A model generated the notes under the pieces. The model searched no databases, was not told the DNA's origin, and saw only the letters and a program-made list of their open reading frames with translations. The translations under genes were made by a program, and so were the position numbers. Below are positions 16,552 to 25,272 of a stretch of DNA of 56,823 nucleotides, one piece after another; the first letter of the stretch is position 1, and each line of letters begins with the position of its first letter. The DNA comes from a delta proteobacterium MLS_D (GTDB lineage Bacteria; Desulfobacterota; Syntrophia; Syntrophales; UBA2210): NCBI GenBank assembly GCA_002030015.1, contig LQBH01000003.1, positions 1-56,823 on the forward strand. Reading direction: 5' to 3'.

Positions 16552-17856
16552 ATGACAAAAAATGAAAATGGTAAGCAGTTTTTCACAGTATCGAGACTTT
16601 TTTTCCTGCTTATCGTCATCCCCTTGGTATTAATGGCTTTTTTTATCGCCAACAGCATTTTACAGTTAGGGGACACGTCAAAGATAAGGACCATCTCGGC
16701 CCTCGACGAAAAATTCCAGCAAGCCCTGGAGGCCCGGGCCGTATCGACGGCCGATAACGTCGCCGATTTCCTGCGGCTGGTAGAAAAGGACGCGCTGGTT
16801 GCCACGATTATTCCCGAGACTCCCGAAGCTTATCAGGAGTTCGTCGACAAGAACCGTGAGGCCCTCCCGGTGAAAAGAAACGGCGCGGTTTCAAAAGTGC
16901 CCGTTCCTCTTTACAGGGAAATGGCTCTCGTCGACCGTGAGGGGAACGAACAGATAAAAATCGTCGACGGAGAGGTGGTTCCCGAATCCGAGCTGGTGAA
17001 CGTCAGCGATCCCGCCAATACCACCTACAAATCGGAAGAGTACTTCTCGCTTGTCCAGAAGCTTGACAAGGCGGAAGTGTACATGTCGCCCGTTACCGGG
17101 TGGTACGTGGACCGCGATTCTTTCGAGGCGGGGAAACGGTTTGAAGGGATCGTTCGCGTCGCCACGCCGCTCTTTGATCAGCAGGGATTTTCGGGGCTGG
17201 TAACACTGGCTCTTGATGCGCGACACCTGGCAAAGTTTACGGACAACATCATTCCCACGGAAACAGCGCTCGTCTATGAAGCAGACGCGTCAACGGGGAA
17301 CTACGCCTACATGGTCGACTACAGAGGTTTTGTTTTTTCACATCCCATTGATTCCCACGTAGTGGGACTTTATCCTGACGGCACACTCGTCCCGCCGATC
17401 ACGAAGGAAACAATGGATAAAATGAGCAGCCGGGGCGAGGAGGTGCTGAATATTTCGCTCATGGGCTTTATTGACCCTGAATTGCCGGCCATAGCGGAAG
17501 ACGCGGCGGCAGGAAATTCCGGAATCAAGGTCTATACCTTCGCGGGTCACCAGAAAATAGTCGCCTATGCGCCCGTCAGCTATGCCTCGCGGATGTTTCC
17601 CGAACCGGGCGGCTTCGGCTGGGTAGCGCTGACGGTCAACGTGGACAAGTTCAACGAGGAGGCCGTCGCGGCGGCCAGGATAATCGATGAAGAAGCGCGG
17701 GCATGGATGACGACGGCGATTCTCGTCATTGTCATCGCCATTGTGCTGCTCTTCCTCATTTCCTGGATTCTCGCGCGGGGCATCACCCGCTCGATCGAAG
17801 CGGAAGTACCCGAGGAATCGCTGAATCCACCCGATTACGACGATGACGACGACTAA
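16552..17856 (+). CDS. Cache-domain membrane protein without output domain, acidic tail
   Basis: 434 residues. Helix 1 is at about 16-36 and helix 2 at 387-408. Between them lies a large periplasmic Cache-like sensor with MALVDREGNEQIKI, YFSLVQKL, VYMSPVTGWYV and VRVATPLFD, the usual dCache landmarks, then YMVDYRGFVFSHP. After helix 2 the sequence ARGITRSIEAEV looks like the first residues of a HAMP domain, but the protein stops 25 residues later in NPPDYDDDDD. It therefore resembles a chemoreceptor or kinase cut off at the membrane. It is not a frameshift: a strong terminator follows at once. Ribosome binding site GGGGGAG. Second gene of the sigma-54 operon. It may present a ligand signal to a partner through its acidic tail (inference). 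Confidence 0.85.
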   Translation: MTKNENGKQFFTVSRLFFLLIVIPLVLMAFFIANSILQLGDTSKIRTISALDEKFQQALEARAVSTADNVADFLRLVEKDALVATIIPETPEAYQEFVDKNREALPVKRNGAVSKVPVPLYREMALVDREGNEQIKIVDGEVVPESELVNVSDPANTTYKSEEYFSLVQKLDKAEVYMSPVTGWYVDRDSFEAGKRFEGIVRVATPLFDQQGFSGLVTLALDARHLAKFTDNIIPTETALVYEADASTGNYAYMVDYRGFVFSHPIDSHVVGLYPDGTLVPPITKETMDKMSSRGEEVLNISLMGFIDPELPAIAEDAAAGNSGIKVYTFAGHQKIVAYAPVSYASRMFPEPGGFGWVALTVNVDKFNEEAVAAARIIDEEARAWMTTAILVIVIAIVLLFLISWILARGITRSIEAEVPEESLNPPDYDDDDD

Positions 17857-17880
17857 CGGGAGTCCGGTATTATAAAAGGC

Positions 17881-17915
17881 GGGCCGGGAATAGTATTCCC
17901 GGCCCTGCTTTTTTT
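17881..17915 (+). terminator. intrinsic terminator after the c-subunit/Cache operon
   Basis: GGGCCGGGAATA / TATTCCCGGCCC forms a long GC-rich hairpin followed by TGC and seven T. It ends the two-gene sigma-54 operon. Confidence 0.9.
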
Positions 17916-17956
17916 ATTATCGTTCTTTTTATCACGCGATGGGACGAAACTCCCCG

Positions 17957-20761
17957 TCAACGACCGCCGAGAAGCTCCCGCACCGCATTTGACAACGTCT
18001 GAACATCGAAAGGTTTCTGAATGAAGCCGACGTGATCGTGATCGATCATCTTCGCGGCCTCTCCTTCCAGGCTTCGCCCGCTTGCGAGGAGTACTTTGAC
18101 CGCCAAAGACAGTTCCCTGATTTTTTCATAGACAGCCGCGCCGCTCATGCCGGGCATGATCATGTCGAGCATTATCAGGTCCACGCAGCCGGGATCACGT
18201 TGTAATATTTCAAGTGCCTCGTCCCCGCTCGCGGCAGTTATAACCTGATAGCCCAGCGTCCGCAGAATTTCACTTCCCACATCCAGCACCATCTGTTCAT
18301 CATCGATAATCATTATCCGCTCGGTCCCCCGGAAAATCTGAGGACCTGCGTCATCCTCGTATTCCGTGCTCACCTGTTTTTCCGAAGCCGGCAGGAACAC
18401 ATGAAACACCGAACCCTGGGCCGGCGCCGTATTGACAGAGATCCATCCCCCGTGGTTTTTTACGATGCCGTAGGCGGACGCAAGTCCCAGGCCGCCGGAC
18501 CGCCCCCGATCCAGAGTCCGGGTGCTGAAAAAAGGTTCAAATATATGCTCTTTTGTCGCCGTGTCCATCCCCATGCCGCTGTCTTCTATGGATATGACTA
18601 CATAGGGACCCGCGGGCGACGCCTGGTCGCCTTTATGATCAACATTTTTCATGGTGATCGTAATATCGCCGCCGCCCGGCATTGCCTGTCCGGCGTTTGC
18701 CAGAATATTCAAAACGACCTGCTCGATTTGCCCCTGGTCAACTTCGGAACGGTAAAAATTATTCTCGTACTTCCGGTGAATGCGGATATCTTTCCTGGTG
18801 CTTTCAAACATGCGCACAACCCTGTCAACCAGGACCGCCAGGTCCGTGGTCACGGTCTCATACTTTCCACCTCTGGCGAATCCCAACAACTGCGAGGTCA
18901 GCTTGGCGCCCACCCTGACATGTTCCTCGATTTTCTTGAGTCTCGCGTGGTGGGGGTGGTCGGAGTCCAGATCCATCAGCACAAGCGACGCGTTCCCCTG
19001 AATTCCCATAAGCAGATTGTTAAAATTGTGCGCGATGCCTCCCGCCAGTGTTCCGACGGCTTCGAGCTTCTGCGCCTCGATGATTTGTTTCTCGAGTTTT
19101 TTGTATTCCGTCATGTCGCTGAACGAAGCGAGGGTGGATCTCGTGCCGCGAATCCAGCTGATACTGATGTCAACATCTCGTGGTTCACCTGATTTTGTTA
19201 CCAGACATACTGAGATGTTGCGAATCCTGATCGAGGGATCTTGGACGTAGCGGGCAACTTCTTCTTCGAGTCGTTCATGGCTGCCGGAATGAATAAAATC
19301 CCGCCAGGTCATGTTTCCTTCGATCTCAGCGCGAGAGTAGCCCGACAAGGTTTCAAATTCCGCGTTGGCATACGTGATAATGTCATATTCAACAACGATA
19401 AGGGCGGTCCCCGCGTTTTCCAGTATAGTGCGGTATCGTTTTTCGCTCGCGGCCAGGGCGCGTTCGGTCAGTTTCTTCTCCGTTATATCCCGCACGACGC
19501 CCCTGAAGCCGGTCGGTTTGCCTGAAGCGTCCCGAATGAGCGATGCGGAAAGTTCATGAACCATGCGGGTACCGTCCCCGGCTGTCACCTCGTATTCACG
19601 CGAAACCCTCGGCACGCCTGTTCTATAAAGCTCTCCGAATTCCTCGGATATCATCTTTGCACTGTCGGGCGTCATGTAATCCCGGTACGTCATTCGAAAA
19701 TACTCATCTTTGGTGATTCGGTGCATGCGAGGTATCACGTCGTTACAGAACGCGGGATTCCCCGCAAGATCAGTTTCGAAATACCCCTCTTCGATGCTTT
19801 CCAATACCAGCTCGTATTTTTCCTGTACCTCGTGCAACTTTCGTTCAGCCTCGACACGGCCGGTTATATCGCGGAGCACGACCAGGACAACTGAAGAATC
19901 ATTGTACGAAATCAGGTCACCCAATCCCTCAATCCATACTTCTTTGCCGTCCTGTCCAAATCCCCTGTACCGTCTTAGGTATCCCCCCTTTCCCCGGCGT
20001 ACTTTTTCGAAATCCCGCTCAATGGTTGCGATTGCCTCGCGGCTGAAACGCCGGACGAGCGGCTGCCTGTCTCTCGTTTCCGGATCGCCGAATCCGAACA
20101 TATGCCGGGCCGCCGGATTGGCGAACAGAAGGCGGTTGCTGGCATCAAAAATCATGACCGCGTCATGAATACCACCCATTATGCTTTGGTGATGGTCCTC
20201 TATGATTTCGCGCGTTCTCTCATCGTCCGCCCGGGCAATGGAAGTCGCGGCGTAATAGGCCAGGAGCACTGTCACCTCCTGTTCGGCCGGCGAGAGTTCT
20301 TTTCGTGCCATGCTAATGACGGCACCGAGATTCCGCTCCCGGCTCACCAGCGGAAACGCGTACACAAAGGGAGGGGGATTTCCGCCGTCGACAAGAACCG
20401 GCGGCAAACTGGATGAAAACAGCTCTTCCGCCGGCCATGCGAACAGTACCGGCGATCTATTTGAAGGGATTCCCTGAAAAGGATCGTTTATGACTTGCGG
20501 CAAACTGTTTCCGCCGGTATCCGGATAGAACGCGGCTGCGGGATCGCCCTCTTCCGCCCCCGCCTTCACTTCCAGTGTTTCCGCGCCGTCGCGGCGAAGC
20601 GCGACTACCACTGCTGTCTCTTTATCGAAATATTGTTTCAGGCAACGGACCGTGCAGCGGCATATCTCATCACTGTCAGAAAGTTCCATAAGCATCAGGG
20701 AACTTTCCAGTACCAGCCTCATGTCACCGGCTCTCAAGGCGCCGATATTACGGTTGTTCAT
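17957..20761 (-). CDS. soluble hybrid histidine kinase (GAF-PAS-PAS-PAS-HisKA-HATPase-REC)
   Basis: 934 residues without membrane segments, so a cytoplasmic sensor. An N-terminal GAF-like domain (about 20-180) is followed by three PAS/PAC units (about 190-305, 310-430, 438-555). The HisKA domain has His578 in GIAHNFNNLLMGIQGN, the 'HNFNN' subtype common in hybrid kinases. The HATPase domain follows (EDSGMGMD, GGLGLASAYGIV). A C-terminal receiver domain (about 815-930) has its Asp in DLIMLDMIMPGMSG. No cognate regulator gene adjoins it, so phosphotransfer may run through its own receiver to a distant partner. It converges on the Cache gene, separated by the terminator. The ribosome binding site is weak. 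Confidence 0.93.
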   Translation of the reverse strand: MNNRNIGALRAGDMRLVLESSLMLMELSDSDEICRCTVRCLKQYFDKETAVVVALRRDGAETLEVKAGAEEGDPAAAFYPDTGGNSLPQVINDPFQGIPSNRSPVLFAWPAEELFSSSLPPVLVDGGNPPPFVYAFPLVSRERNLGAVISMARKELSPAEQEVTVLLAYYAATSIARADDERTREIIEDHHQSIMGGIHDAVMIFDASNRLLFANPAARHMFGFGDPETRDRQPLVRRFSREAIATIERDFEKVRRGKGGYLRRYRGFGQDGKEVWIEGLGDLISYNDSSVVLVVLRDITGRVEAERKLHEVQEKYELVLESIEEGYFETDLAGNPAFCNDVIPRMHRITKDEYFRMTYRDYMTPDSAKMISEEFGELYRTGVPRVSREYEVTAGDGTRMVHELSASLIRDASGKPTGFRGVVRDITEKKLTERALAASEKRYRTILENAGTALIVVEYDIITYANAEFETLSGYSRAEIEGNMTWRDFIHSGSHERLEEEVARYVQDPSIRIRNISVCLVTKSGEPRDVDISISWIRGTRSTLASFSDMTEYKKLEKQIIEAQKLEAVGTLAGGIAHNFNNLLMGIQGNASLVLMDLDSDHPHHARLKKIEEHVRVGAKLTSQLLGFARGGKYETVTTDLAVLVDRVVRMFESTRKDIRIHRKYENNFYRSEVDQGQIEQVVLNILANAGQAMPGGGDITITMKNVDHKGDQASPAGPYVVISIEDSGMGMDTATKEHIFEPFFSTRTLDRGRSGGLGLASAYGIVKNHGGWISVNTAPAQGSVFHVFLPASEKQVSTEYEDDAGPQIFRGTERIMIIDDEQMVLDVGSEILRTLGYQVITAASGDEALEILQRDPGCVDLIMLDMIMPGMSGAAVYEKIRELSLAVKVLLASGRSLEGEAAKMIDHDHVGFIQKPFDVQTLSNAVRELLGGR

Positions 20762-20930
20762 TACAACATCCCGCTTTTCACCGTACCGGTGCTAATCCAC
20801 GACAAGCATGATTGAAACAGCGACGCACGGATCCTAATAGAATATTCGGCATCGGTATGTTAAATCTTGAATGTTTTATTTATTGAGTTTACCTCCGGGA
20901 ACCGCCGGGCATGTCGTTTCCCTGCGTTCA

Positions 20931-22733
20931 TTACCAGCGAGAGAAATAGACGAACACGACCGCTATTACAAGAAAAAAAACCGTTACAGCCGCGCCGGCC
21001 CTGAGATAATCGGCGTTCCTGTAACCTCCCGGTGACATGATCAGGGCATTGACCTGGTTGGTGGGAAGCATAAAGGTGTTGGATGAACACAGAGCAACCA
21101 GGAGGGCGAGCGCCCGGGGCGAAACACCCAGCGGCGCCGCGACGGCAATCACCAGGGGAACCAGAATAATCGTAGCGGCAACGTTCGATATGAACAGTCC
21201 CAGTAATGTTGCAAGCAGACCGAATGATACAAAAACTGCAAGCGGTGGCGCACCTTCCAGAATTCCCGCCATGAGCAACGCCAGGAATTCGGATGCGCCG
21301 GTATGATTCATGGCCGCCCCCAGGGGGATCAGTCCCGCCAGAAGAAAAATAGTTTTCCAGTCGACGGCCCGGTAGGCCTCTTCGATGGGAACAATCCTGA
21401 ACAGTATCATGGCAAGCGCCCCCGTCAGAAGCCCCAGAGCTATGGGAACGCCCGACACGGCCAGTGCAACGGCGCCGACGAAGCAGAGAAGCGCCGCGGC
21501 CGGGCGTGGATGTTTCACTTCGTGGGCCAGTTCGATGGGTGTTATCAGCATGAAATGACTTCCGTCCGCCATGGCCCGGATCTGCCGCCATCGACCGTGA
21601 ACGATGATAACGTTGCCTCTTTCGAGAGGTTCGTCTGAAAAATCTCCCCGTTGCTTCCGGTCGCCGCTGAAAAGCATGATGGGTTCAACACCGTACGTCT
21701 TGCGAATGGCTATGTCGCGTATCGTTTTCCCCACGCAGGGCGACTCCACCGGAATAACCAGTTCGGCAAAACCCACCTGGTCCGTTTCTTCCAGTTGTTC
21801 GAAGGGCCTGTCTTCTTTTTTGAACATTAATTCGAAATCATTAACGAACCGTTCAAGATCCGGTTCGCCGCCCAGCAGCGTCAGCCACTGCCCGGCGGCG
21901 AAAGGAGTGTGCCGCCAGGGAGCGTAAAGAATGTCTTCGCCGTCCGCCAGCGCGAGGAGGTAGACACGATACTCCGTCCACATTTCTGAATCCTCGCGTG
22001 TTTTCCCCACCAACGGGCTTTCTTTGGGAATACGGCATCGGTAAATCGTCGTTGGAATCCGCCATCGTTCGATGAGCATCTGTTGAATGCTCATCGGCGG
22101 CTGTAAGTGTTTTTTCTTTTTAACGCCGGGCAGAACCGACCTGCCGAAGAAAAAAAAGTAGAGTGAACCCGCGACGACCAGTACCACGCCCACGGGAGCC
22201 ACACTGAACAACCCGAAATCACTCACTCCCCCGTGTCGGAGCAGATCGTTCAGCATCAGCAGGGGCGTGGATCCGACCATGGTCAGGTTACCTCCCAGGA
22301 TGGCGGCGAACCCCATGGGCATGAGCAGACGTGAAGCAGGCATTCCTGTTCTACGGGAAATTTTCAGGACAGCAGGCAAAAAAAGCGCGGCGGCGCCCAC
22401 GTTCTGCATAAAGGCTGAAACGGCACCCACGGTCGCCGTCACGAACAGGACGAGCCGGTCGCGATGATCGCTAGTCATCGACACGATAAAATTGATAATC
22501 CAGTTCAGGGCGCCGGACCGGTCGACACCATACCCCAGAATCATGACGGCTATAAGGGCAACCACGGCGTTGCTTGCCAGACCGCTGAAGGCGTCGGCGG
22601 GCTCCACCAGCCCCAGCCAGGGAAGCGCAACCATCACCAGAATGGCAACTACGTCAACGCGAAGCCTTTCACTGACGAAAAGATAAACCGCGGCGGCAAG
22701 CACCAGGAAGAACAACGCGATCTGGACGGTCAT
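20931..22733 (-). CDS. SLC13/DASS-family transporter with two TrkA-C domains
   Basis: 600 residues. An N-terminal set of membrane helices (residues 1-200) carries the family motif NVGAAALFLPAV and GGNLTMVGSTPLLMLNDLL. A soluble middle part (about 210-400) has two RCK-C/TrkA-C-like modules. A second helix set follows (to residue 600) with AATIILVPLVIAVAAPLG and the final SNTFMLPTNQVNALIMSPG. Proteins of this layout are usually annotated as Na+-coupled sulfate or dicarboxylate transporters. The substrate cannot be told from the sequence. Read as a single gene, with divergent transcription from the acyl-CoA synthetase gene 249 bases away. Confidence 0.88.
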   Translation of the reverse strand: MTVQIALFFLVLAAAVYLFVSERLRVDVVAILVMVALPWLGLVEPADAFSGLASNAVVALIAVMILGYGVDRSGALNWIINFIVSMTSDHRDRLVLFVTATVGAVSAFMQNVGAAALFLPAVLKISRRTGMPASRLLMPMGFAAILGGNLTMVGSTPLLMLNDLLRHGGVSDFGLFSVAPVGVVLVVAGSLYFFFFGRSVLPGVKKKKHLQPPMSIQQMLIERWRIPTTIYRCRIPKESPLVGKTREDSEMWTEYRVYLLALADGEDILYAPWRHTPFAAGQWLTLLGGEPDLERFVNDFELMFKKEDRPFEQLEETDQVGFAELVIPVESPCVGKTIRDIAIRKTYGVEPIMLFSGDRKQRGDFSDEPLERGNVIIVHGRWRQIRAMADGSHFMLITPIELAHEVKHPRPAAALLCFVGAVALAVSGVPIALGLLTGALAMILFRIVPIEEAYRAVDWKTIFLLAGLIPLGAAMNHTGASEFLALLMAGILEGAPPLAVFVSFGLLATLLGLFISNVAATIILVPLVIAVAAPLGVSPRALALLVALCSSNTFMLPTNQVNALIMSPGGYRNADYLRAGAAVTVFFLVIAVVFVYFSRW

Positions 22734-22981
22734 GCGCTCGCCCCCGCCGACCGGGACGAAACATCTGCGGTCGATCTTCCTGCCGTTCTCGGGCCGCGCC
22801 GATGGTTAATCATTGTTCAATACCTTCATGTTTTTATTATATTTTATCCCAGTACGCATCTGAAAGCAACCGAAATAGGGCTCGGCGTTCCACTTCCGCC
22901 TTGACTTTCGGAAACATCTGCAATTAAGAGAATGCCTATTCAGGGGGCTTACGACGCCCGTTCAAAGGAGGGACTCTTTCA

Positions 22982-24364
22982 ATGAGATCGGTGAAAGAGG
23001 TGATGGATGCGAAAAACATCGCCATATTCGGCGCCTCGACAGACCCGTTCAAACCGGGCGCCCTGCTGATCGCGACGCTGGAACAGGCAGGATTCGCGGG
23101 ACGTGTCGCCGGTATCAACCCAAAGGGAGGGGAGTTCCGGAATGTACGGTTTTATCCGTCTATTGAGGACGTCCCCTTCGATGTTGATCTCGCAGCAATG
23201 ATTATTCCTCCCCCTGCCGTGCCCGAAGCCCTGAAGGCCTGCGCGAGAAAAGGCGTCAAGGGCGTCGTGATATCGTCGGAGGGATTCGCTGAAAGCGGCG
23301 GCGACGGCGGGGCCATTCAGAAAGAAATACGATCCATTCTCCGCTCAACCGACATGCGTGGATTCGGCCCCAATACACTGGGATTGATAAACACCGAAAC
23401 AGGCATGGCCACATCGTATTTCGCCAATCGAAACATGCTGACGCCCGGTTCCGTCGGTTTCGCCGCCCAGTCGGGCATATTCGTGGGAGCCCTGCTTATG
23501 TACATGGGCGCCTTCCCCGTTTACCGGATCTCGAAAGGTCTCGGCCTGGGGAACAAGGTGGACGTGGATGAGTGCGACGCCATGGAATACTTTGCCGACG
23601 ACGACCAGACCCGCATTATCGGCATGTACCTCGAGGATATTCGGGACGGGAGGCGCTTCCTCAGGGAAGCGCGCAGGGCCGTCCAGCGGAAACCGGTCAT
23701 CCTGCTGAAGGGCGGCCGCAGCGAAGCGGGAAGCAGCGCCACGGCTTCACATACGGCAAGTCTCGCTGTGAACGACACCGTTCTCACCGGTGCTCTCAGG
23801 CAGGCCGGCGTCCTGCGGGTGAAAAAAATCGACGAGCTGCTGGCCCTGATTATGGGCTTTCAATGGGCGCCCCTGCCCCGGGGCAACCGGATCGCGCTCG
23901 TCACCTTCAGCGGCGCTCAGTCCATAATGTCCATCGACCAGGCCTCGGAAGACGGCCTCGTCCTGGCCCGGCTCGATCCGGCAACCATGAAGCGCCTTGA
24001 AACAGTCATTTCCACGGAGCCGAAGCGAAAGAACCCCATCGATACCTACCCCGACATGAATATCCACGGGTTTGAAAAAACCTCCGCCACGATTCTCGAG
24101 GCCCTTTTCGACGATGAGGGCGTGGACGGCATTTTTTTTATTTCCTTCGCCGCTTACGGTGTCGACATGTTCAGACCGATCGCCGACTTTGTCAAAGAAA
24201 AAGCGAACAAACCGGTTTTTTTCTCGATCCTGGGCGACCCCGACCATGTGGCAGGCTGCCGATCTTTCCTGATGGAACAGGAACTGCCGGTTTTCGACTA
24301 TCCCGAAACGGGCGTGCAGGTTTTCGCACGCATGCTCCAATACGCCCGGTATGTCAGCGGGTAA
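22982..24364 (+). CDS. acyl-CoA synthetase (NDP-forming), alpha-subunit-type protein
   Basis: 460 residues. A CoA-binding Rossmann domain (IAIFGASTDPFKPG, residues 13-26) is followed by the succinyl-CoA-ligase-like domain with GFGPNTLGLI, AAQSGIFVGALL and SHTASLA (256-262). His257 is at the place of the phosphohistidine of ADP-forming acetyl-CoA synthetase alpha subunits. The ATP-grasp (beta) part is absent, both within this protein and in the flanking genes. Such enzymes convert acyl-CoA, ADP and Pi into acid, CoA and ATP, an energy-yielding step in many fermenters and syntrophs. A separate beta subunit would be needed. Ribosome binding site AAAGGAGG. Its last 11 bases overlap the convergent HAD gene. 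Confidence 0.85.
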   Translation: MRSVKEVMDAKNIAIFGASTDPFKPGALLIATLEQAGFAGRVAGINPKGGEFRNVRFYPSIEDVPFDVDLAAMIIPPPAVPEALKACARKGVKGVVISSEGFAESGGDGGAIQKEIRSILRSTDMRGFGPNTLGLINTETGMATSYFANRNMLTPGSVGFAAQSGIFVGALLMYMGAFPVYRISKGLGLGNKVDVDECDAMEYFADDDQTRIIGMYLEDIRDGRRFLREARRAVQRKPVILLKGGRSEAGSSATASHTASLAVNDTVLTGALRQAGVLRVKKIDELLALIMGFQWAPLPRGNRIALVTFSGAQSIMSIDQASEDGLVLARLDPATMKRLETVISTEPKRKNPIDTYPDMNIHGFEKTSATILEALFDDEGVDGIFFISFAAYGVDMFRPIADFVKEKANKPVFFSILGDPDHVAGCRSFLMEQELPVFDYPETGVQVFARMLQYARYVSG

Positions 24365-25208
24365 CACCCCGCGTGTCCCGCAGGATTTCCTGTTCAGCCT
24401 TTTTCACCAGTGCTTCCGGTAAATTCTGAATCGCTCTGTCGGGCGGCATGTGTTGGCGGTCCGCCCCGCCGATGAGAAAAGGAACAATCCGGGCGCCCGG
24501 CCCGAAGACGTCTTCCAGGGCCGCCACCGTGTCGCGCATCAATTCCGACGTCTGCTCGTACGCGCCGTAATCGACTGCTGATTCGTTGTATCCGAAATCA
24601 TCGACCACGACGAGCGAGGTTCCCGTCAAGCCGGGCACGCGATCGGCCGTCATGCGCCAGAAAGCACGATCAACCTTCATGCAACCCAGGTCGGCCGAGT
24701 TGGCCACCAGAAAACAGCGTTCGTCGTGTGTGTCGAGCAGGGGCCGCGCCTCGATATTCATTGCCGCGAAGGAGTTTATAATTGCATCCGTCGCCTCCGC
24801 GTAGTGATCGGTCGCCACCACCACGGAACAAGCCCGGTTATTCCAAACGCGCTCAAGCAGAAAACGCCACCTGTCGTCAATCCGGAATTCGGCAAAATAG
24901 CGCGACGAGAAACGCGAGGCAGCCATCCTGATTTTCTCAAGAAGTGATGAATCACCGTCACAGCCGAACAGTTCCACCAGGCGTCGCTCCAGGATAGCCT
25001 TGTAGCCGATCGGCGTCGTGAAACCGGCCCGCCACGTGGATGCGATAATATTGTTCCAGAAAAATGATGCGTCACGCACACCGAGATCCGCAAGACCCGA
25101 TGATGCAAGTTCCTGCTCAATCCTGCCGGGACGACTGAAGGCGACGGCATCGAGGCAGAGCGTCCCCGAATAATCGAACACAACCAGCTGTTGGGAGCTG
25201 TCATCCAT
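24354..25208 (-). CDS. HAD-superfamily hydrolase-like protein
   Basis: 284 residues with the four HAD motifs. Motif I is VVFDYSGTL (nucleophile Asp12), motif II is VVVATD (Thr133), motif III has Lys178 in CMKVDRAF, and motif IV is VVVDDFG (Asp203, Asp204). A helical cap lies between motifs I and II. The second Asp of motif I, the general acid in most phosphatases, is Ser14, so its chemistry is open. It follows thiC by 64 bases on the same strand, but a hairpin plus T-run in that gap may end the thiamine transcript. There is no strong ribosome binding site. A role as thiamine monophosphate phosphatase is an attractive but unproven idea. Confidence 0.75.
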   Translation of the reverse strand: MDDSSQQLVVFDYSGTLCLDAVAFSRPGRIEQELASSGLADLGVRDASFFWNNIIASTWRAGFTTPIGYKAILERRLVELFGCDGDSSLLEKIRMAASRFSSRYFAEFRIDDRWRFLLERVWNNRACSVVVATDHYAEATDAIINSFAAMNIEARPLLDTHDERCFLVANSADLGCMKVDRAFWRMTADRVPGLTGTSLVVVDDFGYNESAVDYGAYEQTSELMRDTVAALEDVFGPGARIVPFLIGGADRQHMPPDRAIQNLPEALVKKAEQEILRDTRGVTR

Positions 25209-25220
25209 GAAAACTCGTTG

Positions 25221-25256
25221 AAAAACGTGAACCGGCCCGGTGCATTCAGCCGGTTC
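25221..25256 (-). terminator. terminator-like hairpin between thiC and the HAD gene
   Basis: On the minus strand GAACCGGC and GCCGGTTC form a perfect 8-base stem, followed by ACG and five T. It lies after the thiC stop and just before the HAD start, so it could end or attenuate the thiamine transcript. Confidence 0.6.
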
Positions 25257-25272
25257 CTTGAGGCTGTCTCCC

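Noticed and set aside
20860-21591. 243-codon minus-strand frame at the end of the SLC13 gene
   Set aside because: It is out of frame with the transporter, rich in Gly/Arg/Ser and overlaps its coding region. No family features.
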